In this document: positions 36,274-45,179 of the stretch, piece after piece | Position numbering within the stretch: the first letter of the stretch is position 1 | Layout of the letters: every line of letters begins with the position of its first letter | Source of the DNA: Ectothiorhodospiraceae bacterium | GTDB taxonomy: Bacteria; Pseudomonadota; Gammaproteobacteria; XJ16; Halofilaceae | Reading direction: 5' to 3' | Assembly (NCBI GenBank): GCA_007134775.1 | Contig: SLKC01000071.1 | Location: 62,001 to 126,000 of the forward strand | DNA length: 64,000 bases | The notes under the pieces: model-generated | The model's database searches: none | Seen by the model: the letters and a program-made list of their open reading frames with translations, nothing else | What the model was told of the DNA's origin: nothing | Translations under genes and position numbers: made by a program

Positions 36274-36750
36274 TCAAACCGTGTGCCGCAGCAGCCGCTG
36301 CTTCTGCCGTTGCCAGTCCTTCTCCTTCTCGGCCTGGCGCTTGTCGTGCTTGCGCTTGCCGCGAGCGAGACCGATTTCAAGTTTTGCCCGCCCCCGCCGC
36401 CAGTAGAGGCGCAGCGGGATCAGTGTATAGCCGCGACGTTCAACCGCGCCGATCAGGCGGTCGATCTCGCGGCGGTGAAGCAGCAGTCGGCGCGTGCGCG
36501 TCGCGTCCGGCTGGATGTGCGTTGAAGCCGAAGGCAATGGCGGGATCATTGAACCGAGCAGCCAGACCTGGTTATCGCGCACAATGACGTAGGCCTCGGC
36601 GATCTGAGCCCGCCCTGCGCGCAAGCTGCGCACCTCCCACCCCTGCAGCTCGAGCCCGGCTTCGAGTCGATCCTCGATGAAGTAATCGTGGCGCGCCTTT
36701 CGGTTGACGGCGATGACGGGGTCGGTGCTTTTGTCTTGTTTCTTACTCAT
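36274..36750 (-). CDS. smpB: SsrA-binding protein SmpB
   Basis: SmpB binds tmRNA and positions it in stalled ribosomes for trans-translation. The 158-residue protein begins with a short Lys-rich segment, then [20 protein letters not shown] and [14 protein letters not shown], and ends in the basic helix [17 protein letters not shown]. Length fits the family (160). The tmRNA gene is not in this window. Only weak Shine-Dalgarno sequence precedes ATG 36750, and a TATAAT lies just 6 bases upstream, which would make the transcript leaderless. Confidence 0.96.
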   Translation of the reverse strand: MSKKQDKSTDPVIAVNRKARHDYFIEDRLEAGLELQGWEVRSLRAGRAQIAEAYVIVRDNQVWLLGSMIPPLPSASTHIQPDATRTRRLLLHRREIDRLIGAVERRGYTLIPLRLYWRRGRAKLEIGLARGKRKHDKRQAEKEKDWQRQKQRLLRHTV

Positions 36751-36756
36751 CCAGCA

Positions 36757-36762
36757 ATTATA
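36757..36762 (-). promoter_or_regulatory. Consensus -10 box 6 bases upstream of smpB
   Basis: On the minus strand TATAAT reads from 36762 to 36757, followed by TGCTGG and then the ATG. A start 7 bases after the box would fall on the A of the start codon. No good -35 element is visible, so this is a candidate only. Confidence 0.4.
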
Positions 36763-36847
36763 CGCGAGGAGGGGCGAGCGACGCAGGGTGTACGGGGACA
36801 ACTACAGAGCCGCATTTTGGTGCATGATGACTTGAGCTGGTCGCCGA

Positions 36848-36856
36848 TTTTCCACA
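36848..36856 (+). promoter_or_regulatory. DnaA-box-like 9-mer in the smpB-ratA gap
   Basis: TTTTCCACA matches the relaxed DnaA consensus TTWTNCACA. It is a single site in the 293-base smpB-ratA divergent gap, which otherwise shows only the smpB -10 box. A chance occurrence is quite possible. Confidence 0.25.
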
Positions 36857-37043
36857 GAATCCGCGTGCCAGCGTGTACCCGCGGAACCTCCTCTGCGGGT
36901 GCGCGCGCCACCGGGTGGGGGCCGCTGCTTGGCTGCGGCCTGCCGACGCGTGCGCGCCACCGTCGCACCCGAGCGTTGCGCGGGGCCGGAGATGGCCTGC
37001 GCCGACCCCCAGTCCGGGTCGATCCAGCATACGGGAGAGGCGG

Positions 37044-37493
37044 TTGCCCCATATCAAGCGTAGTGCGGTCGTGTCGCACAGTCCGCAGGCCATGTTCGAC
37101 CTGGTCAATGACGTCGACCGATACCCCGAATTCCTGCCATGGTGCCGCAGTGCGGCCGTGCTCGCCGAGGGTGACGGCTGGCGGCGCGCACGCGTCGAGA
37201 TGGCAAAGGGACCACTGCACCGCTCCTTCACGACCCGTAATGAGCTCGATCCGGGGGAACGGATCCGGATTCGGCTCGAGGATGGCCCCTTTCGCAAGCT
37301 CTCCGGTGATTGGCACTTTGAGTCGTTTGCTGGTAGCGGCTGCCGCGTAACCCTGGACCTGGAATTCGAGTTCGCTGGGGTCTTCCTCCAGCGTGCTTTC
37401 GGCCCTGTGTTCAATCAGATTGCCTCGACGTTGGTGGAGTCGTTCTGCCGCCGTGCCCATGCCCTCTACGGTGCCGGAGGGGGTGGGCGGTGA
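37044..37493 (+). CDS. ratA: RatA family START-domain protein (ubiquinone-binding/ribosome-association toxin family)
   Basis: A 149-residue START/polyketide-cyclase-like protein of the RatA/Coq10 family. Core motifs are SPQAMFDLVNDVDRYPEFLPWC, RNELDPGERI and VTLDLEFEF. E. coli RatA was reported to block 70S association, whereas Coq10 homologues bind ubiquinone; the sequence does not decide between them. The start is TTG 37044, 3 bases after GGGAGAGG; the frame is open upstream to 36873 but without family similarity. It overlaps rnfH by four bases, the common ratA-ratB pair next to smpB. Confidence 0.88.
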   Translation: MPHIKRSAVVSHSPQAMFDLVNDVDRYPEFLPWCRSAAVLAEGDGWRRARVEMAKGPLHRSFTTRNELDPGERIRIRLEDGPFRKLSGDWHFESFAGSGCRVTLDLEFEFAGVFLQRAFGPVFNQIASTLVESFCRRAHALYGAGGGGR

Positions 37494-37756
37494 AGGTGGA
37501 GGTCGCCTACGCATTGCCGGAACGGCAGTGGCTGCGGGTGGTCGAGGTGGAACCGGGGACAACGGCGGTGGAGGCGGTTCGCCGTTCGCAGATCCCGTTG
37601 GAGCGACCGGAAGTCGATCCCTGGACGGCGCCGCTCGGGCGTTTCGGTCAGCCCTGTGCCGCCGACACGGTCCTGCGAGCCGGCGATCGCGTCGAAATCT
37701 ATCGCCCCCTGCAGGTGGATCCGAAAACGGCGCGTCGGCGGCGGGCCGGGCGCTGA
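37490..37756 (+). CDS. rnfH: RnfH family ubiquitin-like protein (RatB)
   Basis: An 88-residue beta-grasp protein of the UPF0125/RnfH family. It contains VEVAYALPERQWLRVVEV and the typical C-terminal VEIYRPLQVDPKTARRRRA. Its function is unknown: it is often next to ratA and smpB, and some homologues sit in rnf operons. GTG 37490 overlaps the ratA stop (GTGA). It is convergent with bamE. Confidence 0.9.
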   Translation: MKVEVAYALPERQWLRVVEVEPGTTAVEAVRRSQIPLERPEVDPWTAPLGRFGQPCAADTVLRAGDRVEIYRPLQVDPKTARRRRAGR

Positions 37757-37805
37757 TGCGCCCCGGCGTAGGCGTCGCTAGCATGCGAGCGGACTCGCGG
37801 GGCGA

Positions 37806-38276
37806 CTACAGGCCTGGCGTGCCGCCGCCATCAGGCACCGGCGTCGGGCTTGGGTCGCGCGGCGCGGGGGCCTCAGCCTCGCCGGGCGGCGCTTGACCCG
37901 GGATCGGCTCATCCTCTTCGACCTCGGGCAGTTCGTCGGGATCGGGGGGGTCCGGCGGCGAATAGGCATCATCGATGCGCACGAGGCGGTCACCCTCGAA
38001 ATAGAGGCTCAACCGTTCGATCTCGCCGGCGTCCCTTCCTGCCTCGGTGACGTAGTGGATGTAGTCCCAGCGATCGCGATTGAACGACTCGCCGAGCACC
38101 GGCGTGCCGAGCCGGTCGCGAACGGCAGCGCGGGGCATGCCCAGTTCGAGACTCGCGATATCGTCGTGGTCGAGCAGATTGCCCTGCTGTACCTCGATTC
38201 GATCTCCCCCCGGGATGAGTCCGGCGCAACCCGTGGCGAGCAGCAGTGGGAGCGCGGTCCAGCATGTGCGTTGCAT
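37806..38276 (-). CDS. bamE: Outer membrane protein assembly factor BamE, with an acidic/Pro-rich tail
   Basis: BamE is a lipoprotein of the Bam complex that inserts beta-barrels in the outer membrane. The 156-residue product has a signal peptide with lipobox LATGC (lipidated Cys about residue 17), then the SmpA/OmlA fold (IEVQQGNLLD, GMPRAAVRDRLGTP, WDYIHYV, LSLYFEGDRLVRID). The last 50 or so residues are a Pro/Asp/Glu-rich tail not found in E. coli BamE (113 residues). ATG 38276 is used; an in-frame GTG lies at 38285. It is divergent from fur, the usual bamE/fur arrangement. Confidence 0.93.
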   Translation of the reverse strand: MQRTCWTALPLLLATGCAGLIPGGDRIEVQQGNLLDHDDIASLELGMPRAAVRDRLGTPVLGESFNRDRWDYIHYVTEAGRDAGEIERLSLYFEGDRLVRIDDAYSPPDPPDPDELPEVEEDEPIPGQAPPGEAEAPAPRDPSPTPVPDGGGTPGL

Positions 38277-38358
38277 CGTCAACACTCAACAACGGTGATA
38301 GAATGAGTCTAAATTGCATTCATTGCGTGACCCTAAGGTCGCGCGGGAGCGAGGGCGG

Positions 38359-38793
38359 ATGGACCAGCAGCAACTCAGAAAAGCTGGCCTCAAGGTGACT
38401 CTCCCTCGGGTCAAAATCCTGGAGGTCCTGAGCGAGTCCAGGCAGGCCGATGAGCGCCAGCACCTTACAGCGGAAGATATCTATCGGCAACTCACATCGG
38501 CGGGCACCGAGATCGGTCTGGCAACAGTCTACCGTGTTCTTTCGCAGTTCGAACAAGCCGGTCTTGTCAAGCGCCACCACTTCGAGAGTGGCCAGGCGGT
38601 TTTCGAACTCAATCGGGGCGACCATCATGACCATATTGTCTGTGTCCAGTGTGGCCGGGTCGAGGAGTTTACCGACGAGGTGATCGAAGAGCGCCAGCAC
38701 AAGATCGCGCGCTCAAGGCAATTCGATCTCAGTGAGCACAGCCTGGTCCTCTACGGCAACTGCATGGGTTGCGATCATGAGGAGGAGTCGTAG
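38359..38793 (+). CDS. fur: Ferric uptake regulator Fur
   Basis: Fur is the iron-responsive dimeric repressor of iron-uptake genes. The 144-residue protein has the N-terminal winged helix (KVTLPRVKILEVL, ATVYRVLSQFEQAGLV) and the metal-binding C-terminal half: HHDHIVCVQCGRVEEF with the first CxxC and CMGCD with the second. ATG 38359 begins MDQQQLRKAGLKVTLPR, the family start; the frame is open to 38314. It is divergent from bamE. I could not find a convincing Fur box in the bamE-fur gap. Confidence 0.96.
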   Translation: MDQQQLRKAGLKVTLPRVKILEVLSESRQADERQHLTAEDIYRQLTSAGTEIGLATVYRVLSQFEQAGLVKRHHFESGQAVFELNRGDHHDHIVCVQCGRVEEFTDEVIEERQHKIARSRQFDLSEHSLVLYGNCMGCDHEEES

Positions 38794-38796
38794 GCC

Positions 38797-38810
38797 ACGG
38801 CAAGCGCCGT
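38797..38810 (+). terminator. Small hairpin after fur
   Basis: ACGGC (38797-38801) and GCCGT (38806-38810) enclose an AAGC loop four bases after the fur stop, followed by TTGCC. A weak terminator candidate in the 87-base gap between convergent fur and recN. Confidence 0.35.
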
Positions 38811-38880
38811 TTGCCCCCGGTTGGCGTCTGGGTTCGCGCGCTGCAGTCCCGACCGGACGGGCGACGAGATGGTAGCGCCC

Positions 38881-40572
38881 TCAGCCGCTCGCGGCGGAAG
38901 CCGCCTGGTCGTTTCCCGCCAGCATCTCCCGGGCATGTTGTCTGCTCTTGTCCGTAATCCGCTGCCCCCCCAGCATCCGCGCGATTTCCTCGACACGCGT
39001 ATCGCCCGTGAGTTCCTCGAGCCGGGTTGTCACCGAATCCCCGCACGCTTCCTTGCTTACTTGGAGATGGTGGTGGCCGCAGGCGGCAACCTGCGGCAGG
39101 TGGGTGACACACAATACCTGGCGCTGCGCCCCTAGTGCCCGAAGTTTCGCCCCCACCATCGCTGCGGTACTGCCGCCGATGCCGGCGTCGACTTCGTCGA
39201 ATATCTGCGTGGGTATACCCGCCGATGCCGAGGTGATGAGCTGAATCGCGAGGCTGATCCGTGACAGTTCGCCGCCAGACGCAACCTTGTGCAGGGGGGC
39301 GGGGGTTTGGCCCGGGTTGGCCGCCACGCGCAGCTCGACGCGGTCGGCACCGCTTGCGCTTGGCGTCGCCGCTTCACTCGTCTGTACCTCGACCGCAAAA
39401 CGGCCACCCTCCATGCCCAGTGTCTGCATCGCCGCCGTGACCGCTTCGCCGAGAGCCGAGGCGGCGGTTTGGCGCGCTCGGGTCAGCTCCTCGGCCGCAC
39501 TGCGCCAGGCCGCTTGAGCTGCTGCCAGTGCCTCTTCCAGGCCGGCGGCGTCGGCGTCGGCCTGTTCCAACTCATCGCGTTCGGTCTGCAGTTCGCCTTG
39601 CACCGCCAAGAGTTGCTCCGGTTCGGTCCGATGCTTGCGTGCCAGTTCGTGAATCGCGGATAGGCGCTGTTCGACCCATTCATGCCGTCCGGGGTCGAGT
39701 TCGACGCGCTCCGCGGCGCTGCGTAATGTACTCGCTGCCTCCTCGATCTGGATCCGGGCGTTCTCGGTTAGCTCCGCTGCGGATTCGATAGCGGTGTCGA
39801 AGGTAGCCACCTCGCCGAGGCTGTTCGCGACCTGAACGAGGCGCGCCTGCACCGAGCCTTCCTCGTCGTGGAGCAGCGCGAGGCCGCGCTCGCAGGTCTC
39901 CAGCAGGCGCCCGGCATTGGCCAAGCGTCGCTGCTCGGCCTCGAGCTGCTCGATTTCGCCGACTTCGAGATCCAACGCCTCAAGTTCGGCGAGCTGGTAG
40001 TGCACGAGTTCGAGGCGCTGTTGGCGATCGTCTGCCGAACCGCCGAGCCGCTGTAGGCGCTCACGGCTGTGGCGCCACGCCTCGTAGTGGTTACGAACCG
40101 TGTCCAGTTCGTCCTCGTGACTGCCGTAGGCATCGAGCAAGCGCCGCTGCGCTTGGCCATGGCGCAGTGACTGGTGCTCGTGTTGGCCATGGATATCGAC
40201 AAGCTGCTCGCCCAGATCGCGCAAGGTTGCCAGTGGGACTGGGGTGCCGTTGACGAAACCGCGTGATCGGCCTTCGCTGGCCACGACCCGGCGAAGCTGG
40301 CACAGCGCGCCATCATCGAGTTCCTGCTCGGCGAGCCACGCGGCCACTGCGTTCTGCTGGGTGAGGTCGAACTCGGCCGTGATCTCGGCACGCCGCGCGC
40401 CGTTGCGCACCGCGGTGCTATCCGCACGGTCGCCGAGCACGAGGCCGAGTGCGTCGAGCAGGATCGATTTGCCGGCCCCGGTCTCGCCGGTGAGGGCGGT
40501 CAGGCCGGCTTCGAACTCGAGCTCGAGTTCTTCAATGATCGCGAAATCACGAATTTGCAGGTGCTTGAGCAT
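38881..40572 (-). CDS. recN: DNA repair protein RecN
   Basis: RecN is an SMC-like ATPase recruited to double-strand breaks. The 563-residue protein has the N-terminal Walker A GETGAGKSILLDAL, a long central coiled coil (about 160-360) and the C-terminal ABC signature region GGELSRISLAIQ with Walker B IFDEVDAGIGG. The translation starts MLKHLQIRDFAI; ATG 40572 is the family start. It is the last gene after nadK (35 bases away) on the minus strand. E. coli recN is likewise next to nadK and near bamE. Confidence 0.96.
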   Translation of the reverse strand: MLKHLQIRDFAIIEELELEFEAGLTALTGETGAGKSILLDALGLVLGDRADSTAVRNGARRAEITAEFDLTQQNAVAAWLAEQELDDGALCQLRRVVASEGRSRGFVNGTPVPLATLRDLGEQLVDIHGQHEHQSLRHGQAQRRLLDAYGSHEDELDTVRNHYEAWRHSRERLQRLGGSADDRQQRLELVHYQLAELEALDLEVGEIEQLEAEQRRLANAGRLLETCERGLALLHDEEGSVQARLVQVANSLGEVATFDTAIESAAELTENARIQIEEAASTLRSAAERVELDPGRHEWVEQRLSAIHELARKHRTEPEQLLAVQGELQTERDELEQADADAAGLEEALAAAQAAWRSAAEELTRARQTAASALGEAVTAAMQTLGMEGGRFAVEVQTSEAATPSASGADRVELRVAANPGQTPAPLHKVASGGELSRISLAIQLITSASAGIPTQIFDEVDAGIGGSTAAMVGAKLRALGAQRQVLCVTHLPQVAACGHHHLQVSKEACGDSVTTRLEELTGDTRVEEIARMLGGQRITDKSRQHAREMLAGNDQAASAASG

Positions 40573-40607
40573 ATCCACAGCGTTCGATTGTCGAGAATGG
40601 GCGTAGG

Positions 40608-41471
40608 CTAGCCCCAACGCAGTTTCTCGCGCAGGATCCCGTAGTAGTCATAATCGGCCGGGTGTAGGAGCCGGATGCGCGGGTCGCGGCGCTGGATGCG
40701 CAGGATATCGCCCGCAGCCACATCAATGTTGTTCTGGCCGTCACTGACGACCTGCCCGATCTCCCGGATGCCGGGGCAGACCCGTATCTCGATCCGGGCC
40801 GAGGCGTCGACCACGATCGGACGGCTCGACAGGGTATGGGGGCAGATCGGCAACAGGAGCAGCGCCTCTAGCGCCGGGTGCAATATCGGACCGCCTCCGG
40901 ACAGGGCATAGGCCGTCGACCCCGTGGGCGTGGAGACGACTATGCCGTCGGCGCGCTGGATATTGACGAAGGCCCCGTCGATCCAGGTCTCGAACTCGAT
41001 CATGCGTACGACGTTCTTGATCCGCATGACCACATCGTTGAACGCGAGCGCGGACTGAATCACTCGCCCCTCGCGCTCGATGGCCGCGCAGACAAGGAAG
41101 CGCTGCTCCTCCGTGTACCGTCCGGCGAGCATCTCGTCGAGCCGCTCGAGGATGGTATTGGGGGAGATATCGACGAGAAACCCGAGCCGGCCGAGATTCA
41201 CGCCCATGATGGGGACGCCGGCATCGGCGAGTGAACGCGCGGCGGTCAGCAGCGTGCCGTCGCCGCCGACCACGATCGCGAGATCGCAGTGTTTGGCGAT
41301 CTCGCGCCGCGGGGCGGTCTCCTCGAGCGCCAGGACCTGGCTCGTCGTGCGATCGAGTATGACGTCGACACCCCGGTCGACAAGAAAACGGTGGATCAGG
41401 TCGAGCGTGGCGGCGACCTGGCCATCGTCGTCGGTCTTGGCGATGAGCCCGATCGTGCGGAAGTGCGGCAT
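40608..41471 (-). CDS. nadK: NAD kinase
   Basis: NadK phosphorylates NAD to NADP. The 287-residue protein contains the GGDGT motif in VVGGDGTLLTAAR, the FND motif in ALAFNDVV, and the conserved STPTGSTAYALSGGGPI. Length matches E. coli NadK (292). It begins without a clear Shine-Dalgarno sequence; a TACCTT hexamer lies 6 bases before the ATG on the coding strand. Upstream is mutS on the same strand (93-base gap), downstream recN. Confidence 0.96.
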   Translation of the reverse strand: MPHFRTIGLIAKTDDDGQVAATLDLIHRFLVDRGVDVILDRTTSQVLALEETAPRREIAKHCDLAIVVGGDGTLLTAARSLADAGVPIMGVNLGRLGFLVDISPNTILERLDEMLAGRYTEEQRFLVCAAIEREGRVIQSALAFNDVVMRIKNVVRMIEFETWIDGAFVNIQRADGIVVSTPTGSTAYALSGGGPILHPALEALLLLPICPHTLSSRPIVVDASARIEIRVCPGIREIGQVVSDGQNNIDVAAGDILRIQRRDPRIRLLHPADYDYYGILREKLRWG

Positions 41472-41564
41472 CCGCGGAAGGTAGCATGGCGTCGGTCAGG
41501 CGTCATCCGTGGCGAATCGGCGCCACCGGGTGGCACTGCGGCCGCTCAACCGTCCCGAAGCCCT

Positions 41565-44150
41565 TCACTCGCCCTCGTCGGCGAGCGCTCGCAGGCGGTA
41601 GAGTGCTTCCAGTGCCTCGCGCGGCGTGAGCCCGTCCGGATCGATCGCCGTGAGGGCCTGATGCAGCGGATCGGGCGTGGGCGATGCGCCCGGTGTTGGT
41701 GGTGGGGCCGGCTCGAACAGGGGCAGTTGTGCCGTCGCGGCCGCCTGCTCACCCGCCGCCCGATCCTCCAGCGTGTGGAGACGCTCGCGGGCGGCGCGGA
41801 TCACGGCGGGTGGCACGCCGGCGAGCTGGGCGACCTGGAGTCCGTAGCTCTGACTCGCCGGCCCGGGTTGTACTCGGTGGAGGAAGACGATCCGATCGCC
41901 ATGCTCGACTGCCTCGAGGTGCACGTTGGAGATACTCGGCTGCTGCTCGGCGAGAACGGTGAGTTCGAAGTAGTGGGTCGCGAACAGTGTGAAGGCGCCG
42001 ATGCGGCAGGCGAGGTCTTCGGCCACGGCCCAGGCAAGCGCCATGCCGTCGAAGGTCGAGGTGCCGCGGCCGATCTCATCGACCAGTACCAGCGATGACG
42101 CCGTGGCGTTGTGCAGGATGTTTGCCGTCTCCGTCATCTCCACCATAAAGGTGGAGCGCCCCCCGGCGAGGTCGTCCGCCGCCCCGATCCGGGTGAAGAT
42201 TCGGTCGATCGGTCCGATGCGCGCCTGCGTGGCCGGGACGTAGGCACCGGCATGCGCGAGCAGGACGATCAGGGCGGTCTGGCGCATGTAGGTCGATTTT
42301 CCGCCCATGTTCGGGCCCGTGATGACGAGCATGCGTTCGGCGTCGGGCAGGCGGGTGTCGTTGGCCGTGAAGGGCTCGCTGAGACTCGCCTCGACCACGG
42401 GGTGGCGCCCGCCCTCGAGTTCGATCCCCGGTGTCGGGGTCAGCACGGGTCGCCGCCAGTCCAGGGTATCGGCACGCTCGGCGAGCCCGGCGAGCACATC
42501 GAGTTCGGCGATTGCCGCGGCGAGTGTGTGGAGTTCGGAGAGGCCGGCCACGAGGCGATCCAGGAGTTGATCGAACAGTTCCTTCTCCCGGGCGAGTGCG
42601 CGTTCACGCGCGGAGAGGACGCGCTCCTCGAAATCCTTGAGTTCAGGCGTGATGTAGCGTTCAACCTGCTTCAGGGTTTGGCGGCGGATATAGTCGTCGG
42701 GGACGCTTTCGGCGTGGGTTCGCCCCAGTTCGATGTAGTAGCCATGGACGCGGTTATAGGCGACCTTGAGCGCCGCGATGCCGGTACGCTCGCGCTCGCG
42801 GCGTTCCAGGTCGGCGAGGAAGCCATCGGCATTCTCCGCGAGTTCACGCAGGCCATCGAAGGTCTTGTCGTGGCCGGGCGCGATCACGCCGCCGTCGCGC
42901 AGCAACGCCGGCGGCTCCTCGACGAGCGCGGTCTCCAGGATTTCTCGGATCGCGTCGTGGCCGAAGAGCGAGGTGTGCAGTTCCTCGAGGCGCCCCCCGC
43001 CGACCCCCGAGAGCGCTTCTTGTAGGCCCGGCAATGCGCGCAGGGTTGCACGCAGGGCCCCGAGATCGCGCGGACGCGCGGACTTCAGAGCCACTCGGGC
43101 GAGGATGCGCTCGATGTCGGCGATGCCGCGTAGCGCGCTGCGGATCGGCTCGACCCGCGCACCTTCGAGGCAGGTATCGATGGCGTCGTGACGGGCCTCG
43201 ACGGTCTCCCGGTCACGCAGTGGACGGCCCAGCCAGCGACGTAGCAGGCGGCCGCCCATCGCCGTGACTGTGGAATCGGTTACTGCGGCGAGGGTGTTGT
43301 CACTGCGGCCATCGAGCGCGCGCTCGATCTCGAGATTCCGGCGGCTAGCGGCATCGAGCAATACCGCGTCATCGCGGTGCTCGGTACGCAGCCCGCGCAG
43401 GTGCGGTAGCGCTGTGCGCTGGGTCTCGCGCAGATAGGCCAGCGCGGCACCGGCCGCGCCCACGGCCAGCGGCAGGTGGGCGCAGCCGAATCCCGCCAGG
43501 TCGCGGACGCCGAATTGTTCGGTGAGGGCATCGCGGGCGGCATCCGGATCGAAATGCCACGGTGGGCGCCGCCGCACGCCGGGGCGCTCACTCAACGTTG
43601 TCGCGAGCGGAGCCGCTTCGTGGATCAGGATCTCGGCCGGATCGAGGCGGCCGAGTTCGCTGTCGACGGCCTCTTCACCATCGATCTGGCTCACCGCAAA
43701 GTCACCGGCGCTGAGATTGACCTGTGCCAGGCCGAAGCGGTTGCCCTGTTGGTGGATCGCGACCAGCAGCTGGTCGCGGTGATCGGGCAGCAGCGCGTCC
43801 TCGGTGATGGTGCCGGGGGTGACGATGCGCGTGACGCGGCGTTCGACAGGGCCCTTGCTCGTGGCCGGGTCGCCGATCTGTTCGCAAACCGCGACCGATT
43901 CGCCATGGCGCACCAGGCGGGCGAGGTAGTTCTCGACGGCGTGCACGGGAACCCCCGCCATCGGGATCTCTTCGCCAGCGGACTGACCGCGGCGGGTCAG
44001 CGTGATGTCGAGCAGCTCGGCGGCGCGACGGGCGTCGTCATAGAACAGTTCGTAGAAATCACCCATGCGGTAGAAGACCAGGATGTCTGGATGCTCGGCC
44101 TTGATCCGCAGGAATTGGCGCATCATGGGCGTGTGTTGTGGCTCGCTCAT
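41565..44150 (-). CDS. mutS: DNA mismatch repair protein MutS
   Basis: MutS recognises mismatches and recruits MutL. The 861-residue protein has the mismatch-binding Phe-x-Glu in GDFYELF (about residue 33), connector, lever and clamp domains, Walker [12 protein letters not shown] (about residue 618), Walker [14 protein letters not shown] and the helix-turn-helix/dimerisation tail. ATG 44150 is used because the family begins a few residues before [11 protein letters not shown]; the frame is open further upstream. It is divergent from pncC, matching the frequent mutS-pncC neighbourhood. Confidence 0.97.
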   Translation of the reverse strand: MSEPQHTPMMRQFLRIKAEHPDILVFYRMGDFYELFYDDARRAAELLDITLTRRGQSAGEEIPMAGVPVHAVENYLARLVRHGESVAVCEQIGDPATSKGPVERRVTRIVTPGTITEDALLPDHRDQLLVAIHQQGNRFGLAQVNLSAGDFAVSQIDGEEAVDSELGRLDPAEILIHEAAPLATTLSERPGVRRRPPWHFDPDAARDALTEQFGVRDLAGFGCAHLPLAVGAAGAALAYLRETQRTALPHLRGLRTEHRDDAVLLDAASRRNLEIERALDGRSDNTLAAVTDSTVTAMGGRLLRRWLGRPLRDRETVEARHDAIDTCLEGARVEPIRSALRGIADIERILARVALKSARPRDLGALRATLRALPGLQEALSGVGGGRLEELHTSLFGHDAIREILETALVEEPPALLRDGGVIAPGHDKTFDGLRELAENADGFLADLERRERERTGIAALKVAYNRVHGYYIELGRTHAESVPDDYIRRQTLKQVERYITPELKDFEERVLSARERALAREKELFDQLLDRLVAGLSELHTLAAAIAELDVLAGLAERADTLDWRRPVLTPTPGIELEGGRHPVVEASLSEPFTANDTRLPDAERMLVITGPNMGGKSTYMRQTALIVLLAHAGAYVPATQARIGPIDRIFTRIGAADDLAGGRSTFMVEMTETANILHNATASSLVLVDEIGRGTSTFDGMALAWAVAEDLACRIGAFTLFATHYFELTVLAEQQPSISNVHLEAVEHGDRIVFLHRVQPGPASQSYGLQVAQLAGVPPAVIRAARERLHTLEDRAAGEQAAATAQLPLFEPAPPPTPGASPTPDPLHQALTAIDPDGLTPREALEALYRLRALADEGE

Positions 44151-44334
44151 CGTTGCGACCCGGTCCTCAAGCTCAATGTGGGCGATCCACCGCCAGGTGG
44201 GCAGGGCGGGGGATCGAGGAGTGTAAAGCAACGCCCGTGCGCGATGCAGGGGCAGAGGCGATGCCTGGGGTGACACGTCTGCTAGAGTTCACCGGACGAA
44301 ACCAATGGCTTGCTTCGGACCGGGAAGACTCACC

Positions 44335-44844
44335 ATGACCCCTGATCGCGACTTGTATGACCTCGCCGAGCGGCTCGGCGCAGTGCTCGTCGCCAGCGGC
44401 CGTCGCCTGACAGTCGCCGAGTCGTGCACCGGCGGCTGGATCGCAAAGATGATCACCGATGTCGCGGGCAGCTCGAGCTGGTTCGATCGCGGGTTTGTCA
44501 CCTATTCCAATGCGGCGAAACAGGAGCTTCTGGGCGTGCCCGCGACACTGCTGCAGGAACACGGTGCGGTCAGCGCCGCAGCGGTCGAAGCAATGGCGTC
44601 CGGGGCGCTCGCGGCAACGCCGGGCGCCGATCTCACGGCCGTCACCAGCGGCGTGGCGGGGCCAGGCGGTGGCACGCCGGACAAGCCGGTCGGCCTGGTC
44701 TGGATTGCCTGGGCACGCCGTGGGCATCCCGCAGTGGTTCGGTGCGTTCGGTTCGACGGCGATCGCGAGAGCGTACGCCGCGAATCGGTCCGGGTCGCGC
44801 TCGAGGGGCTGATCGACGAAGCAGAACGACTGACGGAGGGGTGA
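44335..44844 (+). CDS. pncC: Nicotinamide-nucleotide amidase PncC (CinA C-terminal domain protein)
   Basis: PncC deamidates nicotinamide mononucleotide to nicotinate mononucleotide in the pyridine-nucleotide salvage cycle. The 169-residue product is a stand-alone CinA C-terminal domain with AESCTGGWIA, YSNAAKQELLGV and SGVAGPGGGTPDKPVG. ATG 44335 is chosen for family length (165 in E. coli); an in-frame TTG lies at 44305. recA often follows mutS-pncC elsewhere, but here a small coiled-coil gene overlaps the stop by one base. Confidence 0.94.
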   Translation: MTPDRDLYDLAERLGAVLVASGRRLTVAESCTGGWIAKMITDVAGSSSWFDRGFVTYSNAAKQELLGVPATLLQEHGAVSAAAVEAMASGALAATPGADLTAVTSGVAGPGGGTPDKPVGLVWIAWARRGHPAVVRCVRFDGDRESVRRESVRVALEGLIDEAERLTEG

Positions 44845-45125
44845 TGCGATCAGCGCTCTTGTGGCCCGTTTGCCTGTTGGGGGCAGTCCTGATGGCTGTG
44901 CCTGCCCTTGGGGATGGGGCCGAGGCGACGCCGACGCCCGTTGACGAACTGTTGCGCGAGATCGCGGCTCAGGCAGAGGCGCTTGAGGCGGTGCGCGAGC
45001 AGCAGCAAGAGGTCGAGGCCGATCTGGAGGCGTTGCGGGAGCGGCTCGATGAGGTGGAGGCGGAGCGTGACGCCGAAGCGGCGCGTATCCAGGAACTCGA
45101 GAAGGAACTGGGCGACGATGACTGA
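44844..45125 (+). CDS. Small exported coiled-coil protein, unknown function
   Basis: A 93-residue protein I do not recognise. The first 28 residues form a plausible signal peptide (hydrophobic LLWPVCLLGAVLMAVPAL followed by GDG). The rest is an uninterrupted acidic coiled coil from about residue 35, with leucine/glutamate heptads such as LEALRERLDEVEAERD and no charge-free loop. The ATG at 44844 overlaps the pncC TGA, so it is almost certainly translated with pncC. It resembles the YbgF/EnvC-type periplasmic coiled coils only in general character. Confidence 0.7.
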   Translation: MRSALLWPVCLLGAVLMAVPALGDGAEATPTPVDELLREIAAQAEALEAVREQQQEVEADLEALRERLDEVEAERDAEAARIQELEKELGDDD

Positions 45126-45179
45126 AGCGGCGCTTCACTCGGCGCATCGTCAGCGAGGGTTGCTCTGGGCCCGCCGGGG

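Noticed and set aside
38277-38358. Possible Fur box in the bamE-fur gap (AATGA...TCATT arms around 38302-38325)
   Set aside because: Only about half of the 19-bp consensus matches in any register and the arms are short; not enough to call autoregulation.
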